A model generated the notes under the pieces. The model was not told the DNA's origin. It did not search any database and saw only the letters and a list, made by a program, of their open reading frames with translations. From Quillaja saponaria (lineage: Eukaryota > Streptophyta > Magnoliopsida > Fabales > Quillajaceae), in contig CM055614.1 of NCBI GenBank assembly GCA_029379385.1, positions 1,736,001 through 1,800,000 of the forward strand: a stretch of 64,000 bases of DNA, given 5' to 3'. Below are positions 39,540 to 54,389 of the stretch, in pieces. Both the position numbers and the translations under genes were made by a program. Position 1 is the first letter of the stretch. Each line of letters opens with the position of its first letter.

Positions 39540-39621
39540 GATTTTCTCTGATTCCTCGTTTTTGAACTCTTCTATGCCTCACGAGTGATGACTGGAGAAG
39601 AATAACCACGGGAGTCATTAT

Positions 39622-39790
39622 AAACGACATCGTTTCATTGGGAAATATGTCATTTTCCGGGAAGCTATTGGGTCTATTGTATACTCAATGGTGAATGACT
39701 TCACAAATTCAAAGGCTGTAAGCAGAGACACTGCGAGAGGACCCAAGCCCATGCATATTAGATATAGTCACATGGCTGGTTGGGCCCATA
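39622..39790 (-). promoter_or_regulatory. Upstream motifs of the NDUFB8-like gene
   Basis: A near-palindrome AAACGACATCGTTT at 39622-39635 lies 83 bp before the ATG. A TGGGCCCA palindrome lies at 39781-39788 and another site II half (AGCCCA) at 39746-39751. Site II elements are well known in promoters of plant nuclear genes for mitochondrial proteins. The ACG(A/T)CGT-type palindrome echoes the one in front of LPPB. Confidence 0.5.
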
Positions 39791-39799
39791 TTTTTAACA

Positions 39800-40874
39800 A
39801 TGTGATTGAGATGAGAATGTTTATCAGTGCCCGTGTAAATTGGTGTAGGATAAATATTTGTTTGGTATACAAATAAGTCAACATGTGTGTAGTATGCAGA
39901 TTACATCATAATTATTATTATAGATATGTATCATAGTATATTTGATTTACAAATTATATAATTCAGTTTTGTTAAATATTATTTTATTTAATTAATAATT
40001 CAATAATTTATAAAACACACTATGTAAACGAACTAATTAAGCCATACAATTATAATTCCAAAAGTCTGTTAAAAATAAAAGATACAAATGAATCTATTGA
40101 CATACCATTGAAATAAGCAATAGAATCATCTAATAAAAATTCAAACATTATTACTAATTTATGTACCAATTTTTATTTTTATTATGCTTGCCTATTTTCT
40201 AAGTTGTAATAGACCTTGCAAACACTCCCTTGTCCTTTCACTCGTCTGCAACAATTTTAATTTTCAATTAGTTCCCCGTTGTGCTGGCTTTAGTTCATTT
40301 TTTTTTATTTTTTTTACAATTTCCCCAACTTGAATTTGTTCTTTTTTTTTTTTTTGTGAATTTGTGACAGGCAATTTAGGCAAAAGTTTCGGCACCTTCA
40401 AATGTTCTGTAAATCAGGCTAAGAGAACCGAGGAGGAAGAAGAAGAAGTCTGTAAATGAGGTTGGTGTGGCGAATGACGATAGATCAGGGCTTGATTCAA
40501 GCAACCTAGGCCGATAGACCAAAAATTATAGATCGAGCCCGATTGAGTTGGGCTCAATCTGCCGATTGTGGTGCCCAGATTGAGAGCCCAAAAAAGGATA
40601 ATTGACCATTGTTCTGGTCATAAAAATTTACAAAAAAAAATGATTATATCAACTAAAAAGTAAACTTTCCCATAAATATTCCAACTTGATATTTATATAA
40701 TGTTCCAAAACTTAAAGATATAAAATTATACTGCTTAAACTAATACCACTACTAAGTAAGTATTAATTGAGGAGTCCCAGTGAATGACAGTCCCCAGAGC
40801 AAACATACCATTATATCATAAAACATAGCAGGAAGTATAGTAAAGTAAGCATGGTGGTGCGTAAATTAGATGAA
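39800..40874. other. Spacer between NDUFB8 and LDH
   Basis: AT-rich DNA, then a less AT-rich part at 40370-40610 with GAGGAAGAAGAAG and duplicated TTGGGCTC/TGAGCCC phrases. I see no gene in it. Confidence 0.5.
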
Positions 40875-42083
40875 TCAAACTCCCAACTGGTTCTGCACCT
40901 CCAGGATGGTCTTGGCGGAGTCCCTGAGACTCTGAGCCTCCTCTTGAGTGAGGTGGACATTAGTGACACCCAAGACTCCTCCTCTCCCAAGCTGTGCCGG
41001 CAAACTCAAGAACACGTCTCCACCATCAATACCATGGAAGCCTTTAGCCAAAACTGAGACAGGGTGGATCTTCCTTTGGTCTCTAAGTATGGATCGAGCC
41101 AGATTGGCTGCCGAATACCCAATTGCCCAAGAAGTATAGCCTTTAAGACTTATAACTTCATCGGCGCTGTTTACAACGTCTTTGTGTATGTTCTCCAATG
41201 TTTCTTTCTCATAATCAATTTGTTGAGCCTTTAAGAAGCTCAGCACCGGCACACCACCCACGCTAATGCTAGACCACAGCGCCACCGAGCTATCACCGTG
41301 TTCTCCAACAATGTAAGCCTACAGAAACCAGTACTCTAATTTTTTATATGAAAATAAATGATGAAAATGAATTCCATAAATCTTTGCGGAAGCCTTGCAA
41401 ATTTCAGTAATGTTTTTGCTAATGATATGAAATTAATTAAATTAAAGTTAGATTATAAATCTAATTAGTAATTACCTGTACGTCCTGAGCGTTGACGTCC
41501 AGATGGTCAGCAATGAGGAACCGAAACCTGGATGAATCCAGATTCGTACCCGAACCAATCACCCGATTCGAAGGGAACCGGGACAACTTCCACGCCACGT
41601 AGGTCAACACGTCTACTGGATTTGAAACGATCAGAAGGATGGTTTCCGGTGAGTACTGAGCGAGCGGTGGTATTATTTTTCGGAACAGAGCCACGTTCCT
41701 CTGCAGGAGGTTCAGCCTAGATTCCCCAGCAATCTGACGGGCACCAGCAGTTACGATACAGAGATCGGATCCGACGGTCACGGAGTAATCAACGGAGGCT
41801 ATGATTTTCGTGCGAGGGGAGGAAGGCGGCAGCGTGCTGCAAGTCCAGCATCTCGCCTCGCAACTTATTGGGTATGGCGTCGACGAGGACGAGCTCGTCA
41901 GTTAGATCTTGAGTGAGGATAGTTTGGGCAATAGCCATGCCCACATTTCCGGCTCCAATGACAGAGATCTTGGTGTGGCGCTTGGTTGGGGAGGGAGGGG
42001 CAGTTTTCTTGAATGGGTTTGAAAAAGACTTGGCTTAGGTCCAATCCTCCTGGACCCAATGAACCTGAAGGACTCTTATGCAT
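40875..42083 (-). CDS. LDH: L-lactate dehydrogenase with two apparent frame errors
   Basis: Two exons, 42083-41476 and 41318-40875. The enzyme reduces pyruvate to lactate with NADH in the cytosol, mainly under low oxygen. The start [20 protein letters not shown] is the usual plant LDH N-terminus. [12 protein letters not shown] is the NAD Rossmann turn, DSSRFRFL holds the substrate-binding Arg of the DxxR motif, and VGEHGDSS holds the catalytic His. The frame shifts by +1 at about 42008 (after FFKPIQ) and at 41815 (inside FLP/RTKI). Removing one base at each gives 349 residues, close to the family's 350 or so, with every motif in one frame. Exon 2 is intact and ends EVQNQLGV. The error-free conservation elsewhere argues for sequence error rather than decay. 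Confidence 0.9.
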
Positions 42084-42319
42084 CGTATTTTCAATTTTCT
42101 GTGTCTTACCACTTGGGTGAATTTGTTTGCAGGGAAGAATGAGACAGAGGTTGAAGATTTATACTAATTTTCTTTGTAAAGTTGGGACCACTTTTTTCTT
42201 GTTCGCTTGGAGTGGGGAGAAAGTACAAGATTTTCAACGGTCAATGTTTCTGCTTTCTAGAAGGAAATAAATTATATGAAAGATTTTTCTAAGTGCTTTA
42301 TTGTTTTTAATTTATTTTT

Positions 42320-42780
42320 AAAACATTTATCTGACGAGTGCCGTCATGTGTCAAAGATTATTTAAATAAAAAATTTATATAATTTATTTCACTATAATTT
42401 ATTATTTCAAAACAAAAAAATTTAACGCTTGTCTTTTAATTACTTAAAAGTTATAAATTTTAAAATTTTGTATTAAATATTAAAATAATTAATTATAATT
42501 AATAAATAATTTATTATTTTTAAAATATTATAAATTTTAAAACTTTTTCAAAACATTTATCTTACGAGTGTCGTCATGTGTTAAAGATTGTTTAAATAAA
42601 AAATGTATATAATTTATCTCAACATAATTTATTATTATTTTGAAAAATAATTTAGTCGAGTGTTTTAAAATACTTTTTTAAGATAATAAATGTAAAAAAT
42701 TTATATTATATATTAGAGTGATTGACTATCATCGTATAATAAATAATTTATTATTTTTAAAATATTTTTAAATTTTAAAA
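42320..42780. repeat. 230-bp tandem duplication, AT-rich
   Basis: AAACATTTATCTGACGAGTG at 42321 recurs as AAACATTTATCTTACGAGTG at 42551, and similarity continues through CGTCATGTG, AAAGATT and TTTAAATAAAAAAT. The units differ by scattered substitutions, so the duplication is not recent. Confidence 0.85.
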
Positions 42781-43215
42781 TTTATATTTATTGTTCTTTA
42801 TTTATTAAAAATATTTTTTTTTTAAAGTTTTAATTTTTAGAAATTTATATTTATTACAACTTAAATAGCATAAATCATGACTAATAAATTTTATATTATA
42901 TATTAGAGTGATTGGCTATAATTATATTTATTAAGTGTACTTAGGACACTAGTTAGAAATATTTCTTTTGAAAAGCTTTTATTTTTAAAAATTATATTTA
43001 TTACAACTTAATAAATTTCTTTATGATATGATTTTATTTTATTTTTTAAAAAAAAAACTAATTGAGTGTTGTGAGGATGCTATAAAAATGTTTTGTAAAA
43101 TTAAAATTTTTTTTTAAAACAATAATAATTGTTACATTAAATAGCATAAATCATGACTAATTGTCATAAATTTTTTACCTATATAATATTAACGTGTGTT
43201 AACTATTTTAAATTA
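42650..43215. mobile_element. Nested copies of the AT-rich MITE family
   Basis: TATTATATATTAGAGTGATT occurs at 42703-42722 and again at about 42892. The stretch ends near GGACACTAGTTAGAAATA (42946-42963), the right-end signature of the family. AGCATAAATCATGACTAAT occurs at 42868 and 43143, showing further internal duplication. Confidence 0.6.
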
Positions 43216-44224
43216 AATACTAGTTTTGCTCTAATATTTATTATGAGAATTAAGGTTTAAAAATATTACACTTCAAGCTTAAAAGGAAAAAAAAATTAAA
43301 GTCAATGCCGGAGGATCTAAATGGTAAAATCAATTCAAATTCAAATAATGGTACGGTAAATGATAAAAATCTTAAACTAAAGTCTGCAATCTCGAGATAG
43401 TCGTTAATGCGTGCTCTTTTTTGGTAATGAGATGAGAGATACCAGTAAGTAATCTGCCTTTGTTTTCTTGGTGCCAAATCCAATCTATGGGCAGAAATTT
43501 AAAACCTACATTTCCTCTGTCGCTTTTTCAATGTTCTTCTCGATTGAGTTTACCCTTTGTAATCCCACACATTACCAAAGTACCACTTTTTTACTTTTAT
43601 TTTTAGATTAAAATTCAAAGGGAGAAAACTCTTCTTTTGATTTTACACACCAGGCTATTGACCGTTTGTTTTGTGTTGCTTATAATTATTGGATAAAGCC
43701 CAATAGCTTATTTTCAGTTTTAGAACGTATATAAAGCCCACTATATTTTGTACTTAAACATATTGAATAGCATTTTACTTTCAGCTTGAGTGAACTTCAA
43801 AATACAGCATGGGCAAAGTTGAGACTTGACTGGATGGAAGACGAAAAACGTCAAGCCCATTACTCTAATTATTTTGGTAGCATGTCCATTAGTCTCTTCA
43901 CGTGAAGGGTCTAGACAAGAGGCACAAAATAAGAAAAATGAAAAACCACAAATTCTCTGCATTAATTAACAGAAAAATGCCACTACTTACTGAACCGTCT
44001 AGTGAATCGTATAGTACCGTCACACTCATAGGGAGATGCACAATGCAGCAGAACCAACAAAACAATTGATGAGAGACTGAAAAGTAGCAAGTTTTGGAAT
44101 AAAATAGTTCCTTCAATGTATATACAATATGCAACTGTACATGATATCAGTAGCAAGGTTCATGGCATTATCAGCTCAAGGCAGTTACGCCAATAAGAGA
44201 CCAGACAGGGTAAATCATTGAGGG
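43216..44224. other. Region upstream of LDH and downstream of ATG8
   Basis: No recognisable gene. It includes two AAAGCCCA motifs at 43696 and 43734 and, at its right end, the ATG8 3' UTR. Confidence 0.5.
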
Positions 44225-45958
<1,734 letters not shown>

Positions 45959-46599
45959 TCCCCCTGAAATACCACCAAACTATAGTCAATTTCCATGGAA
46001 AAAACGCAAATTATCTGAAAAGGTATTCAACTCCTCTATTCCCCACAAACGGCTAACAAGATTTTTCAATGAAGAAAAGAACTGTAAAAACTGCCCAAGC
46101 CCTAGTAACATGCAAGGCATGTAGATGAACGATCACATGCCCAATATAAAACACCACGCACCCAAAACATAATTATTGACAAATAAACACAAACAATCAC
46201 GAACAAGCAAGTAGACAAAACATCAAAAAATTACGATAAACAGATAAGTACCCTTTGGCGTAAAAACCTTAAAAAGAAGGGAAAGGAAACCCCTAATTCA
46301 GCTGAATTTGCTTTCTCAAATGCCCACAAACTGTCACTAAACAATGAAATATAGAGGGAATAAAATCTAATTTACAGAAAAATTCAATAGCAACTTTGGG
46401 AAATCAGAAGATGGCTCGATGACAAGCTTCTTATTGAAAAGATCCTTCTTTATAAAGAAATTGTTTACAAAAATGAAGACAAAATTATAACAGATGAAGA
46501 ATTAATTAGAAGAGAAGCTGAACCTTGTGAAGACGACCCAGAAAAGGGTGAGAAGGAAACCTTTTGATCACAAGTCACAACTACAAGAAACCCGTGTTC

Positions 46600-46992
46600 C
46601 GTTGAAGATAATAATATGTCGTTAGCTTTGTTTATCAGCTATTTATATTTATTCATTCTTTTATCAATTTATCGAATAATTATTTAATTAAATATCATTT
46701 AAATGAGGTAGCTCATACTTTCTTTGCATAATCACCACATGAATCACCATTGATCGGCTCAAATTGTCAGATCATTGGGCTTTAATGGGCTGGAAAAAGA
46801 TAGATGATCACTCGGTTATGGGCCTGACACTTAAAATCTTTTGGGCCAGGAAGCTTGCGAAGTAAGAAAAAGAAATGTACAGACAAAAACATAAATCTTT
46901 CGCTCTCAAGGAGTCAGAGATCCAAACGGAAAACCTAAAGACGAACAGAAATTTCAGTAACTGGTTGTCGTTTTGAACAAGAAAACTTGGTA
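46600..46992. promoter_or_regulatory. Putative bidirectional promoter, ATG8 / DUF4535-like gene
   Basis: ATG8 (-) and the 57-residue gene (+) are head-to-head. Between them lie TTGGGCTTT near 46775, ATGGGCTGG near 46785, and TGGGCC at 46819-46824 and 46842-46847, a dense site II cluster. Site II pairs are common in TATA-less bidirectional plant promoters. No TATA box is obvious. Confidence 0.5.
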
Positions 46993-47166
46993 ATGGGTTT
47001 GATCAGAAGCAGCTTTTCGTTCCTCACGGGCACAATGTTCGGAGTCTACGTAGCTCAGAGCTACAACGTCCCCAACATTAAGAAGCTTGCTGATACCGGG
47101 CTTCTTATTGCGAAGCACATGGAACAGACTTACCGGAAGCCCAAGAAGAGGGACGATGACGAGTAG
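46993..47166 (+). CDS. Small conserved plant protein, DUF4535-like
   Basis: An intact 57-residue single-exon reading frame, MGLIRSSFSFLTGTMFGVYV at the N-terminus and ending RKPKKRDDDE. Residues 6-22 form one hydrophobic segment, followed by AQSYNVPNIKKLADTGL, which I recognise as the core of a short, widespread plant family (DUF4535). The charged tail is Lys/Asp-rich. Function is unknown; size and single helix suggest a small membrane protein of mitochondria or another organelle, which is an inference. It is shorter than the usual gene-finder cutoffs and easily missed. Its start is the only ATG with family-like N-terminus. It faces ATG8 across about 400 bp. Confidence 0.85.
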   Translation: MGLIRSSFSFLTGTMFGVYVAQSYNVPNIKKLADTGLLIAKHMEQTYRKPKKRDDDE

Positions 47167-48958
47167 TTTCTTGTTTACGGCGTTGCCTTGCTGCCAGGTT
47201 TTCCAAAAATTTCCTGTGATTTTTGTTCTGGTTGGAGTGTAGGCTTATATGACAGAAATGGTCATTGTTGGTTTGAGAATCGGAATTTTCAGATTTCAGT
47301 TTAGATTTGTTAGGGAATTTTTACAATAGCTGAGTCAACTGGGCTTTGAATTATGATTCAAGTAAATCTTTTTCTGCGTTTGGATTTCATATAAATGAGA
47401 ATTATAGTTTTCTCTTATTTTTATTGTAGTTGATCATAAATGTTGTTACAGAACAAAGCTGTGGTATGCGTCAAGAAAATAGCTAACACCGTTAATTTTG
47501 CGAGGGCTGCATGACAATATTGTTATGCAGTTCACTTTGTTTGGGTGTGTCTAAATGTCCGTCAGAGCTGAAGTCCATTGTATCATTAGCTTAGAAAAAT
47601 GGAGAATTATCCTGTCAGTGTGATAACTATAGATGTTTGAAATGTTTAAAACAGTTATTACTCCTAGAATTCTAGTTGAAGGGAATATGTGAAGTTTGTT
47701 GTTTATGTAGTACATGAAAGCTGCTTTTCCCACAGATATTTTTTTCATACAAAATGTTTAAGGGGTAGTTTTTAAGAATCACTTTTAGTCTGTGGTATAG
47801 GTTTTTTAATCAAGAAAGCATCATATTTAGTCATGAAAAAAAAAAAAAAAGCATTTGCAGGGATTACATGGCAGATTGCTATAAGATATGTGAGTACTCT
47901 AATCATGGACCTTAAATTTCCTTGAAATTAGATGCTATAATAGAAATTCATCAATCGTGTTGGGAATTGAAAGATTTTGAAAATTTCAGCTGAGGTCTAT
48001 TTCTCTTTAATACCCTCCTTCTGAACTCCTAGTTGCTGTTGGTGTGTTCAAGGACAAAGAATCAAGTTGCTGGAAGTAGCTTGAGATTGAAACTGAGAGA
48101 CAAGATGACTTCTCAGTCCTTGATAATTGCATTAGACTATTTTTTATTGTTCCCCCATGGTACTTTTGATTTGGTTTGTGGTTCTTTTCTGCGCCTCTAC
48201 TTGAAATAAAAAGTAATCTTCTTTTCCTTTATTCAGCTTGCTATGTAATTATACATTCAGTGCTAACTCATTATAAATCATAAAATGAAACAGTAAAGCA
48301 AGACTGCATTGTTGAAGTTGATATACTGATACTTATTCTACTTTTAATCAATTTAATGCATCTAGCACAGTGAGATTTTGCTTTACTCTCTTGATATTCT
48401 TCATCACCCCATAAATTGCCAAATCATCACTGGCAGTTGAGCAGTATACTTTTATATCAATAGATTCATAACCATTCACATTTGTTGTTAAATGGTTTAT
48501 TGTCCCGAGGACAATTTGATTGTCAACAAATTAAGCTCCAGGCATTATCATAGATAGGTAATGATGGTGATTTGACTTGAATAAGATTTGTCATTTGAAG
48601 GGTGACTGTTAAGCATTAACAAATCTGCATGTAACATGATTATGTTTCTGTTTGTTGTAGATTCTCCATTAGAATATCCATAACAAGGAGAGGGGAGTAA
48701 GAGGCAAAACTGTTTATAATTTTCTTAATATACTACTGTTGGAAAAAAAGAAGAAAGAGTTGATGAATATTGTACTAAGACAAGTCATAAATAGCTTGAT
48801 GTACTTCTTTAGTGTAGCATAATTTACACACATTGGCATTAGTGGAAAACATTTGCATAACCTTACACATCAAGAAAGATGGAAGCATTTTCAACAAGCA
48901 TTGTATCAACATGTAATTAACTGCCTGCATTTGCTTGTCAAATCCGAGTTTGTCCATT
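47167..48958. other. 3' region after the DUF4535-like gene
   Basis: No recognisable gene. The first 300 bases are probably 3' UTR; the remainder is moderately AT-rich. It meets the convergent 3' end of the 49-51 kb gene. Confidence 0.55.
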
Positions 48959-51230
48959 TTACTCAATGGTCAGGCTCAATTCACTTGATGCGGAAGCAGC
49001 TTTTTCAGTCTCATTCTCGGGTGAACATGAATCAAAGGATAAGGGATTCTTCTGCATATGTACTGAGCGCCACTCATCAATACATGCCATTTGGTGAGTC
49101 TCCAAATTGGGAAATGATCTCTTGTCTAGCATATTTATAATTTTTTTTGTTTTTCCAAGAGTGGAAACTGCAAGCCTGATACTGTCTTCTCTCTCTTCAA
49201 TGGTACTGTTCAAACACTTTATGGATATAACATGGGGTAAGTTAGTTAGACATGCACCCAGTATATCAGAGATGGTGATTGTTAGTGCCTCAAATAATTT
49301 CTCACTTGTATGGCTGTTTCTGCATCCATAATTTAGCAGAACGCTATGACTTATCCTGTACATAGGAATTAGCAACCAATACTTTGACAGGCCACTTTGA
49401 AGGGATTTCCTTTAAGCATACATTTACATATTTCTTTTTATATTCCTCGTACCTGATTTTTGCAGCATCAGCAAGTCTTTCAAGTGTCTCCTTTGGATTC
49501 TTTTCCTCGAGGGACAGCTTATGGAGATTCACGTCTAGCCAGTTTTGGTATAGATCAACTCCTAGCCACACAATGTCTGCAGCCTGTCTGATGTTGATCA
49601 AATTTCCTTCTCTGTCCAGGTCATTTTCTATCAGTTTTACGTATGGGAGGCCTTCATTTAGAGTACATATCAACTCTTTGATTAAACAAGTATTGGTGTT
49701 TGGAAGTGCAACTGCAATACTTGCCAGTGTTACCACAGCAAGGGACCAACAATTTGGAGGTTCTTCAGCATCCAGAGGAGGAACTTGGTTGCTGTCAAAC
49801 TCTCCAACTCCCTTAAATCCTTGTAAAATTGTTGATTTCTCCAACAGCTTTATTAAGCGCATAGGTTGTTGCTTTTCTCCCACCTGAATCCAGTGGATAG
49901 TGGCATCTCGATTGCTTTTCATCATCAACTCGACAAGTTCATCCTCACCTTCAAGATACAGAACAAAACGGCTAAGATCCAGTTTTGAGCCAAGCTGTGG
50001 CTCTGCTCCAGATTTAAAGCTTGAGACACTATTGTTGAATTTGGACTTCAACTCCTTACAGTAGTTACTGCAGAACAAGATCGGAATTTACAAATGATAT
50101 TGAGATCAGGCAGATAACTTTGCTCATTAGCACAATACCATTTTGTATTTGGATGCAGTATTTCAAACAAAGAACTTCAGCATCATGGGATATCCTCCGG
50201 TAATGCCGATCACGAATTTGTATAGGATAATGGGCACTCTTTCATCTGTACCAGGGTCTTAATCCAGTAGCGTTCTACTTCAAATTCTTCTTTGCAGCTT
50301 TTCTTTCGTCTTTTTGGGCACCTGAAATTTATGGCAATGAACCATCTAAATGCAGGGCCAATAGTACCCACTCCTACAGCAATGGTCTGAATAACAAGAA
50401 TCAAGATGGTTGCCCATTTATAGTCAGACTCGCCACTGCAAAATTTAAATGACCAGGGCATCAAGTAAGATCGAAGCATGGCTTCTGCTAATATCATGGC
50501 ACTAAGAAGACAGAATGCTCCAGAGGCAGTGCATGTTACTGACCTACCCATCACAAACTGGGGACAACTGGTATAAGCCATCATCCAATATTTCATAAGA
50601 TCCTCTCGAAGTTTGTCTACGACCAGTCTCACCAATTTCATGTGATTCTTCTTTCAGTGCTAGTTCATACCTTTTGTTGTATTTGAGTTCCAAATAGCTT
50701 TTAGTAGCTGGAACTGTTAGAGCTGAGGAACTCATCAGAACAAGCAAAACGAGCATCAGGAACATGACAGAAGCATGTTCTACCCAGAAGACATAGATTA
50801 CTCCAGTTCCTAATTGAATGCAGATATTTACTATACTTGTAATAACAAGTATCCCTAGGGCCACAACATTCATAAAGATTTCTTTGTTCTGCATGGTCCC
50901 AAGAGAAGGCAGAGAATTACCTATCATTGTGCACATCAAGACACTGCTACTGAGTTTTGCTAGCTGTTCCCGGCGGAGAGGCATCGGGGTATTGAGGTCC
51001 ACAGACAACTTAACTGCAATAGCTATCAAGGTCAAAGAAGTGGCATTTAGAGAAAAGACTTTGCTGGGAAACCAAAATTTGCGATGCCGGATTGCATTTA
51101 CGGCATCTGTAGCCATTGCAATGAGGCAGGCTACAGATGCTGCTGCTACATAGATGCCAATCCATGGAATTGGCACGCTGAACTTGGAGTCATCCAAGTT
51201 TCCATCAATATTGCATCCGATTTTACCCAT
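48959..51230 (-). CDS. Large plant multi-pass membrane protein of unknown function (four apparent frame errors)
   Basis: An intronless gene starting MGKIGCNIDGNLDDSKFSVP at 51230; upstream in-frame Met at 51323 adds a non-family tail. It belongs to a plant-only membrane protein family I recognise but cannot assign a function. Removing four one-base shifts (near 50615-50632, 50221-50229, 50080-50090 and at 49364) gives 755 residues. Membrane segments lie around PWIGIYVAAASVACLIAMAT, NATSLTLIAIAVKL, FMNVVALGILVITSIVNICI, ASVMFLMLVLLVLMSSS and further on GAFCLLSAMILAEAMLRSYL and WATILILVIQTIAVGVGTIG. A Cys-rich stretch, NFRCPKRRKKSC, follows. The last 330 residues are soluble, with HWIQVGE, EEPPNCWSLAVVTL and DIVWLGVDLYQNWLDV blocks. 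It is convergent with the 46993 gene. All four shifts have the same sense, pointing to sequence error. Confidence 0.78.
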
Positions 51231-51815
51231 TCTTTCTGTTCCTGTTTTGGGTTGTGATATCTCGCCTGGAGTGATTGTTGAATGTTGTGCTAACTTGTGA
51301 TATTTGGTGTTTCTTTCATACAATGCAAAGTTCTGACTGTGAAACGTTATCTTGTACTAAAAATTTTATAAAATCGATTTAATTTGAAGACCTACAAGTA
51401 AAATATAGCCATCTTATGTACAAATGACCCTTGTCAATGACTACCCACTCCTTCCAGCAGGAAAAGAAATTTACAATAAAGTTAAAAATTAACCAACTGC
51501 TCCTATCACAAAATGCCAAATTGTCATGTCAACAATTGTTCGTTTCCCTGAAACTACACATTTTATTCTTTTATTTTTTTTTCCGTGTATCGTAGAGGGG
51601 TCTTCCTTCCGTTTTTCTTAGCAATTGGTAACTTAGAAAGAAGGCTAACTAATGATAAAATAAAAAATAAAAGGTCGGCTTATATTCTTTTTTTCTTTTC
51701 CTGCAACTTCTTGCTTTTTATCATAAACACTAGGACAACACCATGGAGGAAAGGCCTATGGACAAAAACCATAGAACATAAAATTAACAGATTCCTATCT
51801 TTAACTACGAAATAG
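51231..51815. other. 5' region of the unknown membrane protein gene
   Basis: No recognisable coding sequence. It holds a poly-T/poly-A-rich stretch at 51560-51720. Confidence 0.5.
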
Positions 51816-54145
51816 AGCTCAGCCTATCTTTACTTGAAAGACGTGCCTTCCTTTCTTCCTCCTACACCTTTGGTACCATTAGTATGAGAACCCCAATCTT
51901 CATCTCTGCCTTAATCGAATCCAGCTCGTAAAGATTAGGAGGAAGATCAAGTCCGCTAGAGAATCTTCTTCCACCCTCCTCGTCTTCTGATTCCTGCTGT
52001 CCATCACCTCTCACTGTAAGAGTGTTCTGTTCAACTGAAACCTTGACATCATCTTTGGCCAATCCAGGCATATCCATTCGTAAAAACAAAGCATCATTGT
52101 CCTCCTTCACATCCTACCCTCTTCTCGACCTGGCACCAATACCACGTTCCATGAATTGGTCTATACGATTCAACATGTGGCTCAAGCTCCTCGGTGGGTA
52201 AAACGGTTAAAAAACTGCTGGGTCCACAAATCACAAAAACAAACAGAGTTATCTACACGGTCTTAAAAAATTATTAAGCTTATACTGTTAAAAAATTAAT
52301 ATATATGAACCTTAAATTACTGTTTAAATAACAATTGTGATCAGCAAAAGTAAAGATATCATTGTTGTGAGATTTAATTAAATGAATAGAGAACAACTTA
52401 TTGTATTAGGTTGCTTAATTAGTATTAGATTCCTATCCGTAAAGTGTTAGATTCCTATCTGTAAAAGAAAAATAAACATTTTATTAGATATCACCATCAC
52501 CAATTTATTAATGTAATATAAAGATAATTGCTATGATAAATAATAATAGATATCTTATCATTATTATGTAATTTTTAATTATTCAAATAGTATCATATTC
52601 ATTATTCTTCCTTCAATAATGTAAACAAATTATATGCTTTTTTTATTATTATTATCCCTCTTTTTCTTTATGAAAACATGTGTGATCTATATTTTTTGTC
52701 TTTTATCTTTAACTCAAATTAATTACATACCATTTATATATTTTATCATGTTTTACTAATTTCATTATTCATTCTCTCTTCTTTAATCTATTTTTTTCTC
52801 TTGTTCAACACTACAACAGATAATTTCATACTCTTTTATTCAATCTACAATTATTATCATTCGTAAATAAATATCTGATTTCGTTTCATAATTATTTTGT
52901 CAGTATTAAATTCATATCTATGGCATCACAATTTAATTTTACAATTCTTCTGTCTCATCTTACTCGGCAAATTTTCAATGATACTATAGTTACAAGGGAA
53001 ATTTTTTAATTCATTCATATAAGAAGTGCTACAATAACAAATATGGATTCGAATCCCAATTGATAATTTCCTTTTTCACCCTAATTTTTCATTTTTCAAC
53101 TTATTTAAAATAACAATAAGACAAAATAACTATCGTAGATTTTCGAAAAAAGCATATTGTTTGTTATAGGAACTGACATCTTTATATCATATTGATATCG
53201 TCGTAAAAGTAAGCTATATGAAGGCACTTATGATTCACGATCAGTATGAGACCGTATTTTCATTAAGTTATGAAGGTTTGTTTACTAAATAGTTACTTTT
53301 ATTTAAGCCATGTGCATATTGGATATCTCTTTTTTTAATTGTGAATTCCAATGATTATGTATCATATTTAAAATTATTCATGATCTGGAACTAGAAATAT
53401 CAAACAAAATAGATTTAACAACATATACTAAAGTAATATCTACGTTCGAGAGCGATATTCAATTTAGAACATACATATGAGATATCACAAGCAATTATGA
53501 TGTAATCCCATCCATATAGAATATGTGTCAATTAAATGGTATTGATACATATATGGTCTCAACAAACGTGCTTCTTTCACCTACATCCAGATGAAGGGAA
53601 GTTTTTCCACTAGAGTACAAGAATGAAATTGAGAATGCATTTTGTTAGTACATTTTGAAACTAAATATTTTTGTTATCCCTTAACTAGAATAATTCAATT
53701 GGTCAGATTCAAACACCAGTAGTCAGTAGTGATGATGAGTAACTAATTTCAAATAAATAGTAAAAGAATTGTTTTGTTTATGCAACTATAGTATATTTTT
53801 ATTTTAATCTTCTTTGTAATGTATGTTGATAAATATTTTGTTAGAAATATAATATTATAAATATAATTTTGTTGTTATGCAATTCAGGTATAATATAATA
53901 TATATATATATATATTATTTAATTCATATTGATAGATTGATTTTATTTATTAAAGGACGATAACTCATTTAAAAATATTAAAAAATGTATAAATTGAGCT
54001 ATGATAATATCATTTGGCTTTTACATAGTTGATACATCTAATAATATTAGTATTATGATAAAATTTATTTTGTTATATTATTTTTTTGTAAAAGTAATAT
54101 TTATGTGAAATTAACTTATATATAATAATAAATATTATCACTTTA

Positions 54146-54389
54146 ATATTTTTCACGTTAAAAGATATACATAGACAATAATAAGAAAAATAAATATATT
54201 TCAATAAATGTGTAATTACTCGACCAGTTTCCACTACTTACACTTTCCTCAACAATCCTAGCTTTTATATTTATTTCATGTTAAAAGATATAAATACAAA
54301 ATAATAAGAAAAACAAAAAAATTTCAATAAATGTATAATTGCTCAACCAATTTTCAGTACTTACTTTTTCTTGCAAAATCTTAATTTTA
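54146..54389. repeat. 122-bp tandem duplication
   Basis: GTTAAAAGATAT at 54158 recurs at 54280, and TTTCAATAAATGTGTAATTA recurs as TTTCAATAAATGTATAATTG. Both units then have (A/T)CC-A-TTTCC(A)CTACTTAC or CAATTTTCAGTACTTAC. The copies are clearly diverged. Confidence 0.85.

Noticed and set aside
51231..51323. Earlier Met for the unknown membrane protein
   Set aside because: The extra 31 residues are polar and unlike the family; MGKIGCN at 51230 is the usual start.
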